Part shown: in pieces, positions 33,243 through 42,800 of the stretch | Position numbering within the stretch: the first letter of the stretch is position 1 | Layout of the letters: the number at the start of each line of letters is the position of its first letter | Assembly: GCF_000716605.1 (NCBI RefSeq) | Contig: NZ_JNXE01000001.1 | Location: 640,416-704,415, forward strand | Direction of reading: 5' to 3' | DNA: 64,000 nucleotides | From: Streptomyces sp. NRRL F-525 | GTDB lineage: Bacteria; Actinomycetota; Actinomycetes; Streptomycetales; Streptomycetaceae | Translations under genes and position numbers: made by a program | The notes under the pieces: generated by a model | Told to the model about the DNA's origin: nothing | What the model saw: only the letters and a program-made list of their open reading frames with translations | Databases searched by the model: none

Positions 33243-33269
33243 AGATCACGATCTACGGCTGGAGTACGA
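33243..33269 (-). repeat. Right terminal inverted repeat of IS701-like element
   Basis: 27 bp starting AGATCACGATCTACGG on the plus strand; the reverse complement equals the left repeat except at two positions. It begins one base after the stop of the transposase relic and ends 18 bp before the end of the MFS gene. Confidence 0.85.
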
Positions 33270-33287
33270 GGCGCAGTGGTCATGTGG

Positions 33288-34619
33288 TCAGCATCGCCGA
33301 AACGGCCGCCGGCGTGACCACATCCGCTTCGCCCCCGAGCCCTGCGGCAGCAAGCCCTCCGCCCGGTCGTGGCGAGAACCGGCACTGTCCATCTGCCTCC
33401 AGGCCGGGAAGATCAGCGGGCACAGCGTGGCGAGCAGATACACACCGCCGACCGTCAGCAGCGTGGAGGGTGGGCCGACCGAATCCACGAGGAAGCCCGC
33501 AGCGAGTCCGCCCAGCGGAGTGATCAGTTGGACCGAGGCTGTTGTCGCACTCAGTACGCGGCTGCGCAGTTCCTCAGGCACCGTCTCGTACATCACCGTG
33601 GCCATGATGGGGTTGAGCACCCCGCAGGCGAGACCCTCGACCGCCATGGTCACGGCCAGCGGCGCGAAGGTGTCGGTGCAGGCGGCCACCACGAAGCGCG
33701 GCAGGCCCACGACGAGGAACGCGATCGTGAACACGGGCCAGCGCCGGAAGTGGCTGCCCACCGCCCCGTAGGCCAGTGCTCCCGTGAGTGCGCAGATCCC
33801 GAACGTCGCGTTCAGCAGGCCGAGATCGATGGAACCGGCGAGCTCCTCACGGGCATGCACAGGGAGGAGTACGGCGCTCCATCCCTGGTCGAGGCCCCTG
33901 GTGACCAGCGTCATCAGGCACAGGCCCAGCAGCAACGGCGTGGCCGCCACGAAGCGGTACCCTTCCGCGAGTTCATGGCGGTAGATAGCCAACGACACTG
34001 GTTCCGCCCGGCGTTGGGCCTGTGCCTCGGGCAGGCCGCGGACCCCGAGCGCGAACAGCGGCGCGGACACGGCGAAGGTCGCGGCATCCACCAACAGGAC
34101 GTTCTCGGCACCGAGTACGGCGATCAGCACACCCCCGAGCGCGGACCCGGTCAGCCCCGCGCAGCGGGCCGCGCCGTCGTACAAGCCGGCAGCCCTGGTC
34201 AGCGGCATTCCGGCGCGTTCGGCGAGCGTGGGCAACAGCACGCCGCGGGCGGTTTCCCCCGGCGTGCGGCACAGCCCTGTCATCGCCATCAGCACGCACA
34301 GCATCCAGAACCGCAGGATGCCGGCGAAGTGCAGCAGCGGGATCGCCGCGACCGTGAGCCCGCAGGCGAGGTCTGAGGCGACACTCACCCGCCGTCGCCC
34401 GACCCGGTCGATGACCGGACCGCCGACGAGCGCTGCGAGCACCACGGGCAGCAGGGTGCAGAACGCGACGATCCCGGCCTTGGCGGCACTGCCCGTGCTC
34501 TGCAGCACGAACCACGGCACACCCATGTACGTGAGGCAATTCCCGGTGATCGAAAGGAGGTTGGCGGCAAGGACCGTGGTCAGAGGACGGCGATCACCCG
34601 CCAAGAAATCTTCGGGCAC
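33288..34619 (-). CDS. MFS transporter (exporter-like)
   Basis: A 443-residue membrane protein with about 12 hydrophobic segments, such as VLAANLLSITGNCLTYMGVP, AGIVAFCTLLPVVLAALVGG and AVSAPLFALGVRG. The loop DRVGRRRVSVASD matches the MFS motif between helices 2 and 3. The set is similar to MFS_3/EntS-like exporters of siderophores and peptides. It starts with MPEDFLAGDRRPLTTVLAAN, and its last 25 residues are Arg-rich and close to the IS701-like right end (33269), so the natural C terminus may have been altered. It is 5 kb from the NRPS on the other strand, so a link to its product is only a possibility. Confidence 0.88.
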   Translation of the reverse strand: MPEDFLAGDRRPLTTVLAANLLSITGNCLTYMGVPWFVLQSTGSAAKAGIVAFCTLLPVVLAALVGGPVIDRVGRRRVSVASDLACGLTVAAIPLLHFAGILRFWMLCVLMAMTGLCRTPGETARGVLLPTLAERAGMPLTRAAGLYDGAARCAGLTGSALGGVLIAVLGAENVLLVDAATFAVSAPLFALGVRGLPEAQAQRRAEPVSLAIYRHELAEGYRFVAATPLLLGLCLMTLVTRGLDQGWSAVLLPVHAREELAGSIDLGLLNATFGICALTGALAYGAVGSHFRRWPVFTIAFLVVGLPRFVVAACTDTFAPLAVTMAVEGLACGVLNPIMATVMYETVPEELRSRVLSATTASVQLITPLGGLAAGFLVDSVGPPSTLLTVGGVYLLATLCPLIFPAWRQMDSAGSRHDRAEGLLPQGSGAKRMWSRRRPFRRC

Positions 34620-34644
34620 TGCGGTGGTCTCCCATACAGGGAAG

Positions 34645-34680
34645 CGCCCACCGCGAACGAAGCAGGTCAGCCGGTGGGCG
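34645..34680. promoter_or_regulatory. 9-bp hairpin upstream of the MFS gene
   Basis: CGCCCACCG (34645-34653) pairs with CGGTGGGCG (34672-34680) across 18 nt. On the minus strand it lies 25 bp upstream of the MFS start, so it could act as an attenuator or a terminator of the SUKH gene transcript. Confidence 0.45.
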
Positions 34681-34681
34681 A

Positions 34682-34762
34682 GGCGAAGTGTTCAGCGTCT
34701 GGCGCGCACGGCGAGGCGCACCGCGATGCGGTGTTCACAAGCAGCGCCTCCAACACTTCGCC
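34682..34762. repeat. Perfect 11-bp inverted repeat enclosing 59 bp
   Basis: GGCGAAGTGTT (34682-34692) and AACACTTCGCC (34752-34762) are exact reverse complements. The pair is directly next to the 9-bp hairpin, and both lie in the 177-bp gap between the SUKH gene stop and the MFS start. The enclosed bases do not encode anything I recognise. Confidence 0.6.
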
Positions 34763-34796
34763 GGGATGACCACCCGGCACTTCCACACATTGTCCC

Positions 34797-36770
34797 CTAG
34801 GGCCGCTTACCTGCTTCCGGCCCGTTGCCCCCCGTCCGCTCGCCCTCCGCCGGGTGCATGGCGGCCGGCTGCAGGCGGACCGTCATGTACGTCTCGCCCT
34901 GCCTTGGCGGGCGGGTCCAGGAGCGGGAAGTGAAGGTGTGCAGCCGCCCGTTCACGATGGCGTGACGCGGCAGGGACGCACCGAACTCCTCGGCCACCAC
35001 CTCCAGCAGCGGTCGTTCTGCTCGGGCGATGTCCTCCAGGTCGTCGAAGAACCGGCTCGGGTCCAGCGCCCGCGGTATGTCCCCGCTCCGCCGGATCTCT
35101 CCGTCCGCGTACGTGAACGCGTACTGCTCGGCACCGTCCCGTGCCACCGAGAGGTGGAAGAACGGCTTCCCGTGCGGTGCCCTCAAGCCGCTCCACACCA
35201 CCACCGCGCGGGTGCCCGTGCCGGCGGTCGCGGCGGGGGAGACGAAGCGCTGCGGGGTGAACGGGGCGGGCTCGCCGTCGAAGGCGAAGCTCCAGCCGGT
35301 GCCGGTCCGGCCGACCGCCATGAGTGCCCTGTCGTCGTAGGACGAGAACTCACTCCGGTTGTACCGCGATCTCTGGAGCGTCTCCCGGAAGGTCATGGGT
35401 TCGTTCAGTACGGTGCCGTCCTTGTCCGCGTCCTCGTCCGTGAGGCGGCCGGGCAACTCCTTCGGCTCGGTATCTTCGACCAGGACGAACCGGTACGACG
35501 TGCGGTTCTTGCCCCAGTACGGCTCCGCGAGCCACGCCAGGCCGGCCGGATCGAGACCGGCCGTCGGGCTCGGTGCCTCGCCGCGCTGCCCGCCTCTCGG
35601 CGTCGACAGCAGCTCGCGGCCCCGCTCCGGGGTCAGCAGCGGTCCGAGCAACGGGTCGGCCACCCACCCCAGCGGCGCCAGATGGTCCGGGCCCAGCGGC
35701 TGCCACAGGGGAAGAGCGTTCATCAGCGTTCGCCATGCCCCGTCGGTGTCTCCCCACCGCGCCAACTCCCGCGCCCGCTCGACCGCTTCGCCGTACGGCC
35801 CGGCCGCCGTGTACCGGTACGTGCCGTCCCTCACCTGATCCAGCGTCGCGAAGGCCAGTGACACCAGGTCGTCGTCGGCGCCCGGCAGATGGAACATCAG
35901 CGTGGAGTCGTCCCGGTACGACTGCCTCGCGTGCTCGGCGACCAGCGGCGGCAGCAGATCGGGCGCGTACCGAGGGTCCGTCACCAGGCCGTCGTAGTAC
36001 ACCATGTAGGTCTGCCCGAGCAGTCGGCGTGTCTGGTCCCCCAGCCCGGCGGCCCGCGCCCTGCTGTACCCCTTGGCCTCGTCCAGCGCCTTCACGGCCT
36101 CCTCCCAGCCGCCGCGCAGCGCCTCCAGCCGGGCCTCCTCCACCTGGGCGTCCAGCTTTCGCGTCGTGTCGTTGGCGAACACCGGCCCACCGTCGCTCCG
36201 GCGCGCCTGAAGGCTGTGGAACTCGCGGTGCATGTCCCGCATGAACGCGGTGAAGTCGGCGTGCCGCGCGGGTGCCTCGGCCCGCCAGCTCGACCACGTG
36301 TACACGGCCCACTCGCCGTGCTCGTCCACGTCCTCGGGATCGAGGAGGACGTGCGTGATGTCGGACTCGACGTCGAGCTGCAGCCCGCGCCGCCAGAGGT
36401 CCGCCTCCCGCCGCTCCTCGGGTCCCGCGTCCTCGTCCAGGTACTCCTCGAAGATGTCCGCGAGCCCTGACTCGTTGTTGTGCCAGTGCGCGTCCTCGGC
36501 CCCCGCCAGCAGCCGTACGAATCCGCCCGCGTGCCGCCACCCGTCGCTGACCTTGAGGAACTCCCGGTACGACGGGGGCACTTGCCGGCCGAGGCGCTCC
36601 TCCATGGCCGCGATCCGCTCCTCCGACGCGGCCGGGAACCCCAGCCAGCGCGCCCGTCGCGCGGCCTCGTCGAGCTCACCCCGCGCCTCGCCGTCCGGGA
36701 GGGAATCCGCCCACTCCCCGCTCCACTTGAGCAGGAAGGACCGCCAGTCGAATGTCGTGGAATCCGTCAT
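34797..36770 (-). CDS. SUKH (SMI1/KNR4)-family large protein
   Basis: A 657-residue cytosolic protein. Residues about 30-165 form an SMI1/KNR4 (SUKH) domain (ARWLGFPAASEERIAAMEER, RQVPPSYREFLKVSDGWR, VYTWSSWRAE). The rest is helical and then mixed alpha/beta with no family I can name (WSFAFDGEPAPFTPQRF, YAFTYADGEIRRSGDIPRAL near the end). SUKH proteins often act as immunity proteins to contact-dependent nuclease toxins, but long multi-domain ones in Streptomyces are mostly uncharacterised, and no toxin gene is next to it here. ATG 36770 (MTDSTTFDWRSFLLKWSGEW) is chosen over the open frame to 36800. It diverges from the first response regulator. Confidence 0.8.
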   Translation of the reverse strand: MTDSTTFDWRSFLLKWSGEWADSLPDGEARGELDEAARRARWLGFPAASEERIAAMEERLGRQVPPSYREFLKVSDGWRHAGGFVRLLAGAEDAHWHNNESGLADIFEEYLDEDAGPEERREADLWRRGLQLDVESDITHVLLDPEDVDEHGEWAVYTWSSWRAEAPARHADFTAFMRDMHREFHSLQARRSDGGPVFANDTTRKLDAQVEEARLEALRGGWEEAVKALDEAKGYSRARAAGLGDQTRRLLGQTYMVYYDGLVTDPRYAPDLLPPLVAEHARQSYRDDSTLMFHLPGADDDLVSLAFATLDQVRDGTYRYTAAGPYGEAVERARELARWGDTDGAWRTLMNALPLWQPLGPDHLAPLGWVADPLLGPLLTPERGRELLSTPRGGQRGEAPSPTAGLDPAGLAWLAEPYWGKNRTSYRFVLVEDTEPKELPGRLTDEDADKDGTVLNEPMTFRETLQRSRYNRSEFSSYDDRALMAVGRTGTGWSFAFDGEPAPFTPQRFVSPAATAGTGTRAVVVWSGLRAPHGKPFFHLSVARDGAEQYAFTYADGEIRRSGDIPRALDPSRFFDDLEDIARAERPLLEVVAEEFGASLPRHAIVNGRLHTFTSRSWTRPPRQGETYMTVRLQPAAMHPAEGERTGGNGPEAGKRP

Positions 36771-36899
36771 ACGCCCGATGCTGCCACCCGCCACTGACAA
36801 CGCCCCGCTGCCGCCGTGACGGGGGAAGCCGGCGCGTCGATGTCACCGCGGGAAACCCCTGTTACCTCTAAGTGACCTTCCTGCTGCCACAGTTGGGGT

Positions 36900-37553
36900 A
36901 TGCGCGTACTGATCGTGGAGGACCACAAGGATCTCGCGGAGAGCGTCGCGAGGGGGCTGCGTCGGCATGCCATGGAGGTCGAGCTCGCGCACGACGGCGA
37001 GCAGGGGCTGAGCCGGGCGTCGAGCGGGGCCTACGACGTCGTCGTCCTGGACCGTGACCTGCCGCTCGTGCACGGTGACGAGATCTGCCGTGCGCTCGTC
37101 CGGCAGGGCAGCCCGTCCCGCGTGCTGATGCTCACCGCGGCCGGGACCCTCGCCGACCGCGTCGACGGCCTCGACCTCGGCGCCGACGACTACCTGGCCA
37201 AGCCCTTCTCCTTCGCCGAACTCATCGCCCGTGTCCAGGCGTTGGACAGACGCGATCAGCCCGCCGTGCCCCCCGTCCTCGTCCGCGGCGACATCGAACT
37301 CGACCCCGCCCGCCGCACCGCGCTCCGCGGCGGACGCAAGCTGGACCTCTCGCCGAAGGAGATGGCCGTCCTGGAGGTGCTGCTCGCCGCCGGCGGTGCC
37401 GTCGTATCCGCCGAGGAACTGCTGGAACGGGCCTGGGACCGGGACGCCGACCCGTTCAGCAACACCGTCAAGGTCACCGTCAGCCGGCTGCGCCGCAAGC
37501 TCGGCGACCCGGCGGTCATCGAGACGCTCCCGCACGTCGGTTACCGGATCTGA
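36900..37553 (+). CDS. OmpR-family response regulator (first of two)
   Basis: A 217-residue regulator with an N-terminal receiver (phospho-acceptor Asp51 in VVVLDRDLP, Lys in YLAKPFSF) and a C-terminal winged helix (LSPKEMAVLEVLLAAGGAVV, KVTVSRLRRKLGDPAVIETL). It resembles CutR/CseB-type regulators. No kinase is directly beside it; the only one is after the second regulator at 37687, with which it shares the VVVLDRDLP core and length. Two paralogues with one kinase suggest cross-regulation or recent duplication. The gene is divergent from the SUKH gene. Confidence 0.92.
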   Translation: MRVLIVEDHKDLAESVARGLRRHAMEVELAHDGEQGLSRASSGAYDVVVLDRDLPLVHGDEICRALVRQGSPSRVLMLTAAGTLADRVDGLDLGADDYLAKPFSFAELIARVQALDRRDQPAVPPVLVRGDIELDPARRTALRGGRKLDLSPKEMAVLEVLLAAGGAVVSAEELLERAWDRDADPFSNTVKVTVSRLRRKLGDPAVIETLPHVGYRI

Positions 37554-37621
37554 TGGGCGCGACCGCGGGTCGGCCCTTGTTGCCAGGCGGGTGACGGTAC
37601 GCCAGCCTGTGAGGGGAGTAA

Positions 37622-37638
37622 CCCGGGTGTGACCCGGG
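37622..37638. promoter_or_regulatory. CCCGGGT-GTG-ACCCGGG dyad upstream of second response regulator
   Basis: A perfect 7-bp inverted repeat with a 3-bp centre in the 133-bp gap between the two regulator genes. It lies 49 bp before the ATG at 37687 and could be an operator or a hairpin. Nothing else shows which. Confidence 0.45.
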
Positions 37639-37686
37639 GCGGGGGAGCCTGGGGTCCGTGACGCGTTGTGTCTCGTAGGGGGAGCG

Positions 37687-38340
37687 ATGAGGGTACTGGT
37701 GGTTGAGGACCATACGGAACTCGCGGACTCGATCACCAGAGTGTTCCGCCGCGAGGGCCTCGCCGTGGACACCGCCTACGACGGCAGGACCGCGCTCGAC
37801 CTCGCCATCGACGTCGACTACGACGTGGTCGTCCTCGACCGCGACCTCCCCGACGTCCACGGCGACGAGGTGTGCGCCGAACTCACCGCCGAGAGCGTCC
37901 GCACCAAGGTGCTCATGCTCACCGCCTCCGCCTCCATCGCCGACCGGGTCGAAGGCCTCGGCCTCGGCGCCGACGACTACCTCCCCAAGCCCTTCGCCTG
38001 GGCCGAACTCCTCGCCCGCACCCGCGCCCTCGGCCGCCGCGCCCACCCCGTACGGGAGCCCGTCCTCGCCCGCGGCTCCCTCCTCCTCGACCCCGCCCGC
38101 CGCACCGCCAGCCACGCCGGCACCCAACTCCCCCTCACCGCCAAGGAGTTCGGCGTACTCGCCTACCTGCTCGGCGCCGAGGGACGGACCGTCCCGGCCG
38201 ACGAACTGCTCGCCAAGGTGTGGGACGAGGTCACCGACCCCGGCACCACCACCGTCAAGGCCACGGTCAACCGGCTCCGGACCAAACTCGTCGACCGCTC
38301 CGTGATCCAGACCGTGCCCGGAGAGGGCTACCGGATCTGA
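37687..38340 (+). CDS. OmpR-family response regulator (second of two)
   Basis: A 217-residue receiver/winged-helix regulator (Asp51 in VVVLDRDLP; YLPKPFAWAELLART; LTAKEFGVLAYLLGAEGRTV; KATVNRLRTKLVDRSVIQTV). The start ATG 37687 has AGGGGGAG just upstream. It stops 1 bp before the sensor kinase ATG, so it is the cognate regulator. The output domain resembles that of the first regulator at 36900. Confidence 0.94.
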   Translation: MRVLVVEDHTELADSITRVFRREGLAVDTAYDGRTALDLAIDVDYDVVVLDRDLPDVHGDEVCAELTAESVRTKVLMLTASASIADRVEGLGLGADDYLPKPFAWAELLARTRALGRRAHPVREPVLARGSLLLDPARRTASHAGTQLPLTAKEFGVLAYLLGAEGRTVPADELLAKVWDEVTDPGTTTVKATVNRLRTKLVDRSVIQTVPGEGYRI

Positions 38341-38341
38341 C

Positions 38342-39670
38342 ATGGCGACAACCCTCTTGTCCCAAGCCCGAGTTCGCGCCCACACCTGGCTGAGCGGCCC
38401 CGGCGCCGCCCGGGTACGGGCCCTGGTCCGCCTCCTCACACCCCGCCGGGTCCGGGTCCGCTTCGCCATGCTCTTCGGGCTGCTGTTCATCGCCTCCGGC
38501 GCGGTCCTGCTCGGCATCACCTATCTGCTCGTCAACCGCCCCACCCACAACGTCGTCACCGCCGTACACGACGAAGGGGTACCGGGAAGCGGTTCGTCAC
38601 CGGGGACCGTCATCCGGCCCGGCCCGGGCTCCGGGTCCCCGCAGGACCTCACCGTGTGGCTCAACGACCAACTGCGCAGGCAGACCGAGCATCTGCACGA
38701 CGCCCAGATGCACGACCTCCTCGTGCAGTCCGGCACCGCCCTCGCCATCATGGCCGCGATCTCCATCGTGCTCAGCTGGCTCCTGGCCCGGCGGGTGCTC
38801 CGGCCCATGCGCACCCTCAACGCCGGTATCGCCCGGATCTCCGCCAGCAACGTGCACGAGCGCCTCGCCGTCGCGGGCCCCCGCGACGAGATCAGCGAAC
38901 TCGCCGACAGCATCGACGGACTCCTCGCCAGGCTCGAGGCCGCCCTGGAGTCCCACAAGCGCTTCGTCGCCAACGCCGCCCACGAACTGCGCACCCCGCT
39001 CACGGTGGAACGCGCCCTCCTGGAGGAGTCCCTCCTCGACCGCGACGCCACCGCCGAGTCGTTCCGCGAGAACTTCGAGCGCCTGCTGCGGATCAGCACC
39101 CACCAGGGCGCCCTGCTGGAATCCCTCCTCACCCTGGCCGTCAGCGAACGGGGCGTGGAGCGGACCGAGCCCGTCGACCTGGCCGAGATCAACGAGTCCG
39201 TGCTGCTCACCCAACTCCCCGAGACCCTGCGGCACGGCGTACGGATCGAGGACCGCACCGAACCGGCGCCGGTAGCCGGCGACACCGCCCTCCTGGAGCG
39301 CCTGGTCGCCAACCTCGTGCACAACGCGGCCTACTACAACGTTCCCGACGGGACCGTGGACATCACCGTGCGGCGCCACGACCGACGTGCCGTCCTCACG
39401 GTCTCCAACACCGGCCCCGAGGTCCCCAAGGACCGGGTCGACCAGCTCTTCGAACCCTTCCAGCGCATGTGCCGCACCGCCGGCGACGGCCACCACGGCC
39501 TCGGCCTGTCGATCGTCCGCGCCATCGCCGCCGCCCACGACGCCACCCTCACCGCCCACGCCAGGCCGGGCGGTGGACTCGTCGTCGAGGTCTCCTTCCC
39601 CCTCCTTGTCAAGGCCGGGGAGCGATATGAAGGTTGGTCACAGCCGCGCGCGGCGACCGCGTCCAAGTGA
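38342..39670 (+). CDS. Two-component sensor histidine kinase
   Basis: A 442-residue membrane kinase. Membrane segments lie at residues 41-64 (FAMLFGLLFIASGAVLLGIT) and 131-149 (GTALAIMAAISIVLSWLLA), with a short 65-residue outer loop. Then come HAMP (RRVLRPMRTLNAGIARIS), the phospho-acceptor His214 in AHELRTPLTVERALL, and the ATP domain (LVANLVHNAAYYNVPDGTV, then GDGHHGLGLSIVRAIAAAHD). It signals to the regulator at 37687. The signal is not evident, and the small loop suggests a membrane or cell-envelope cue. It ends 219 bp before the NRPS, on the same strand. Confidence 0.94.
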   Translation: MATTLLSQARVRAHTWLSGPGAARVRALVRLLTPRRVRVRFAMLFGLLFIASGAVLLGITYLLVNRPTHNVVTAVHDEGVPGSGSSPGTVIRPGPGSGSPQDLTVWLNDQLRRQTEHLHDAQMHDLLVQSGTALAIMAAISIVLSWLLARRVLRPMRTLNAGIARISASNVHERLAVAGPRDEISELADSIDGLLARLEAALESHKRFVANAAHELRTPLTVERALLEESLLDRDATAESFRENFERLLRISTHQGALLESLLTLAVSERGVERTEPVDLAEINESVLLTQLPETLRHGVRIEDRTEPAPVAGDTALLERLVANLVHNAAYYNVPDGTVDITVRRHDRRAVLTVSNTGPEVPKDRVDQLFEPFQRMCRTAGDGHHGLGLSIVRAIAAAHDATLTAHARPGGGLVVEVSFPLLVKAGERYEGWSQPRAATASK

Positions 39671-39718
39671 CCAGAACGGCGGGTTGGACGACACCCTCCG
39701 ATAGGTATTGTTCTGATT

Positions 39719-39732
39719 GACCGGCCCCGGTC
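39719..39732 (+). terminator. Short GC hairpin after the kinase gene
   Basis: GACCGG-CC-CCGGTC forms a 6-bp stem in the 219-bp gap between the kinase and the NRPS. It is weak as a terminator. The rest of the gap shows no clear promoter; a TAGGTA at 39702 and the TAGGGG before the NRPS start lack a matching -35. Confidence 0.3.
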
Positions 39733-39889
39733 GTGAACGGGCTTCGACGACGTTTCACCGGGCTTTCCGGTCCACGGGTGGGGATTCCCAGGAGCTTCCC
39801 GAGCGGAAGCTCTTTGCCTTGCGTTTCCTGCGAAATGGCGCATTGGGCAGCTGCATGCCCATGGAGAGGGATAGGGGTTAGTCCTAGAT

Positions 39890-42800
39890 ATGAGCGAACG
39901 AACCGGTGGCAGCTTTTCCCTGTCCGACAGCCAGGAGGGAATCTGGCACGCACAGCGCCTCGGAGGCCCTCACGCGCTCTACACCGTCGGGCAGGCCGTC
40001 GAGATCACGGGCGCCCTCGACGTGCCCGCCTTCGAGGCCGCGCTGCGCCGGACGGCCGAGGAGACCGAGATCCTGGGCATGCGATTCACCGAGGACACGG
40101 ACGGCGGGGCACGGGAGCGCGCCGTGCCGCACGCCGCCCGGCGATGGTCGCTGCGCATCGAGGAGCCGGCCGGGGATGCCGCCGGCGACCCGCGTGCATG
40201 GATGGAAACCCGGATGCGCGAGGAACTCGCCGGGGTCGAAGATCCGCGCGGGGAGCAACTCTTCTCGTTCGTGCTCTTCCGTCTGTATTCCCATCGGTAC
40301 TGCTGGTTCCAGGGCTATAACCACCTGCTGCTCGACGGATACGCCTGCACACTGATGGCTCGCCGGGTCGCCGAGGTGTATTCGGCCCTCGTCGGAGGCG
40401 GACCACACCCGCAGGTCGAATTCGTCTCGTTGAGTAAGGCACTTGCCGAGGAAGCGAGTTACCGGAACTCGACCGAATTCACCGACGGCCGACGGTATCT
40501 GCACGACCGATTCTCGGACCGGCCGGAATTGGCCGAGGTCCCGCGCCTTTCCGGAGTCTCCGGCTTTCTCCAGGACACCGATGCCGGAGCGGTGCTGCGC
40601 GAGACCGGCAGCCTCGCACCCGCGGCGACCGACGCGCTGCGCGCCGCGGCGGACAGCGTCGGCCTGCGCACGTCGCGGCTGCTCGCCGCCGCCACCGGCG
40701 CCTTCGTGAGCGGCATGGCCGGCTCGGCCGAGGCGCTCCTCAGCCTGCCCGTGACCGGGCGCGTGAGCGAGACGGACCTGCGGGCCCGCGTCACCCGGGC
40801 GAACATGCTGCCCCTACGGTTCCCGGTCCCGGCCGGCGCGAGCCTCCTCGACCTCGCCCGGACCGCCGACGGTGCCGTCGCTGAACTGCTCCGCCACCAG
40901 CGGTACCGCGGCGAACGGCTGCGCCGGGAACTCGGCTGGCCGGAGGGCGACCGCTGGCACTTCGGGCCGTACCTCAACATCCTTCCGCGGACCGGGGAGT
41001 TGGCTTTCGGCGACTGCCGTGGCGTGGCACGGGACGTTTCGACCCGACTGGTCGAGGACTTCGGGGTGCTGATCGACCGGACGGGCTCGAAGATCGAGAT
41101 CACCGTCGAGGCGAACGCGGCGCTCTACGACCGGGCATGGGTGCGGGCGGTCCAGCGGTCGCTGGTCGGATTCGTCGCACGGGCGGTGGAGGACCCGACG
41201 GCTCCGCTGCGGCGGATCGGAGTGATGGGGGACGACGAACGTGCCCTGGTGATCAGTGGGTGGGGCGGTGCGGCGCGGGGTGTGGACGCGTCGACGGTGG
41301 TGGAGCGGTTCCGTGGGTGGGCGGCGCGGACGCCGGAGGCAGCGGCGTTGTGGTTCCGGCAACAGGCCTTGTCCTACGGCGAGTTGGATGCGCGGTCGGA
41401 TGCGTTGGCCCGTGGGCTGATTGCCCGTGGTGTGGGTCGTGAGTCGCGGGTGGGGCTGTGCTTGCCGCGTGGGGCCGAGATGGTCGTGGCCATGTTGGCG
41501 GTGTGGAAGGCCGGTGGCGCGTACGTCCCGTTGGATCCGGAGTATCCGGCGGAGCGGCTGGGGTTCATGGTGGCCGACAGCGGTGTGGAGTTGGTGCTGG
41601 TCGCGGAGGAGACCGTAGACCGGTTGTCGGCGGACGTGGAGACGGTTCTGCTGGGCGAGTTGGGGACTGGCTCAGGTGTCTTGCCGGAGGTTGTCGGTGG
41701 CCAACTGGCCTACGTCATCTATACGTCGGGGTCGACTGGTCGTCCGAAGGGTGTGGCGGTGGCGCATGCCTCCGTGGTGAATCTGGCGTCGGCGATGGGT
41801 CCTGTTCTCGGCGTGAAGTCTGGTGTGACTGCGTTGCAGTTCGCGTCGTTCAGCTTCGATGCGGCGGTGCTGGACGTGGCGGTGACGCTGGCCGCTGGGG
41901 GCACGTTGGCGATCGCTTCGTCCGAGGAGCGGCAGGACCCGGCTGCTCTCGCCGCGATGGTCGAGGCGGCCGGTGTGGTTACGGCGAGTGTGGTGCCGTC
42001 GTTGCTGGGGGCCTTGGAGCCGAAGTCGGTTGCCGGGGTGGGGAATTGGGTGCTTGGGGCGGAGCGTCTGGAGGCTGGTCTCGCGGCCCGGTGGCGTGCG
42101 GGTGCCCGGGTGTGGAACACGTACGGGCCCACCGAGGCCACCGTCATCACCACCGCCGTTCTGCTGGACGAGGGCATCACGGGTGAGGATGCTCCGCCTG
42201 CGATCGGCCGCCCGCTGCCCAACATCCGTACCTACGTGCTGGATGCGTTCCTGCGGCCTGTTCCGGTGGGTGTGGCGGGGGAGCTGTACATCGCGGGAGA
42301 CGGTCTGGCTCGTGGATATATCGGTCGTGCGGGTCTGACGGCGGAGCGGTTCGTGGCGTGCCCGTTCGGTGATGGCGGGCGGATGTATCGCAGCGGGGAT
42401 CTGGCACGCTGGACTTCGGACGGGCAGCTGGAGTTCGTGGGGCGTGCGGACGCGCAGGTGAAGATCCGTGGATTCCGGGTGGAGTTGGGCGAGGTCGAGG
42501 CTGTTCTTGCCGCGCACCCGCAGGTCGGACGGGCCGTGGTGGTGGTCCGGGACGGTCGGCTGGTCGGATACGTCGTCGGGAACGCGGACGGCGAGGACGT
42601 ACGGGAGTTCGCGGCCACCCGGCTGCCGGAGTACATGGTGCCGTCAGCCGTCGTAGTCCTGGATGCCTTCCCGCTCACCGTCAACGGCAAGGTCGATCGG
42701 GTCGCGCTGCCGGTGCCGGAGGCTGCGTCCGGTGCCGGTCGGGCTGCGGCGTCGCCCGCCGAGGAGGCGTTCTGCGCCCTGTTCGCCGAGGTGTTGGGGC

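Larger units (their letters stand above)
31743..33269. mobile_element. Decayed IS701-like element with pentapeptide-repeat passenger
   Basis: The ends are 27-bp inverted repeats (31743-31769 and 33243-33269), identical in 25 positions, with core GTACTCCAGC and AGATCGTGATCT. Inside are a minus-strand pentapeptide-repeat gene next to the left end and a plus-strand IS701-family transposase relic that stops exactly at the right repeat. No clear target duplication is seen at the edges (CCTA and GAGG). The element is about 1.5 kb, near normal length for the family, only because the passenger replaces lost transposase sequence. Confidence 0.75.

Noticed and set aside
39843..39877. TTGGGC and TAGGGG as an NRPS promoter
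   Set aside because: The spacing is 23 bp; I see no better pair, so the NRPS promoter is left open.
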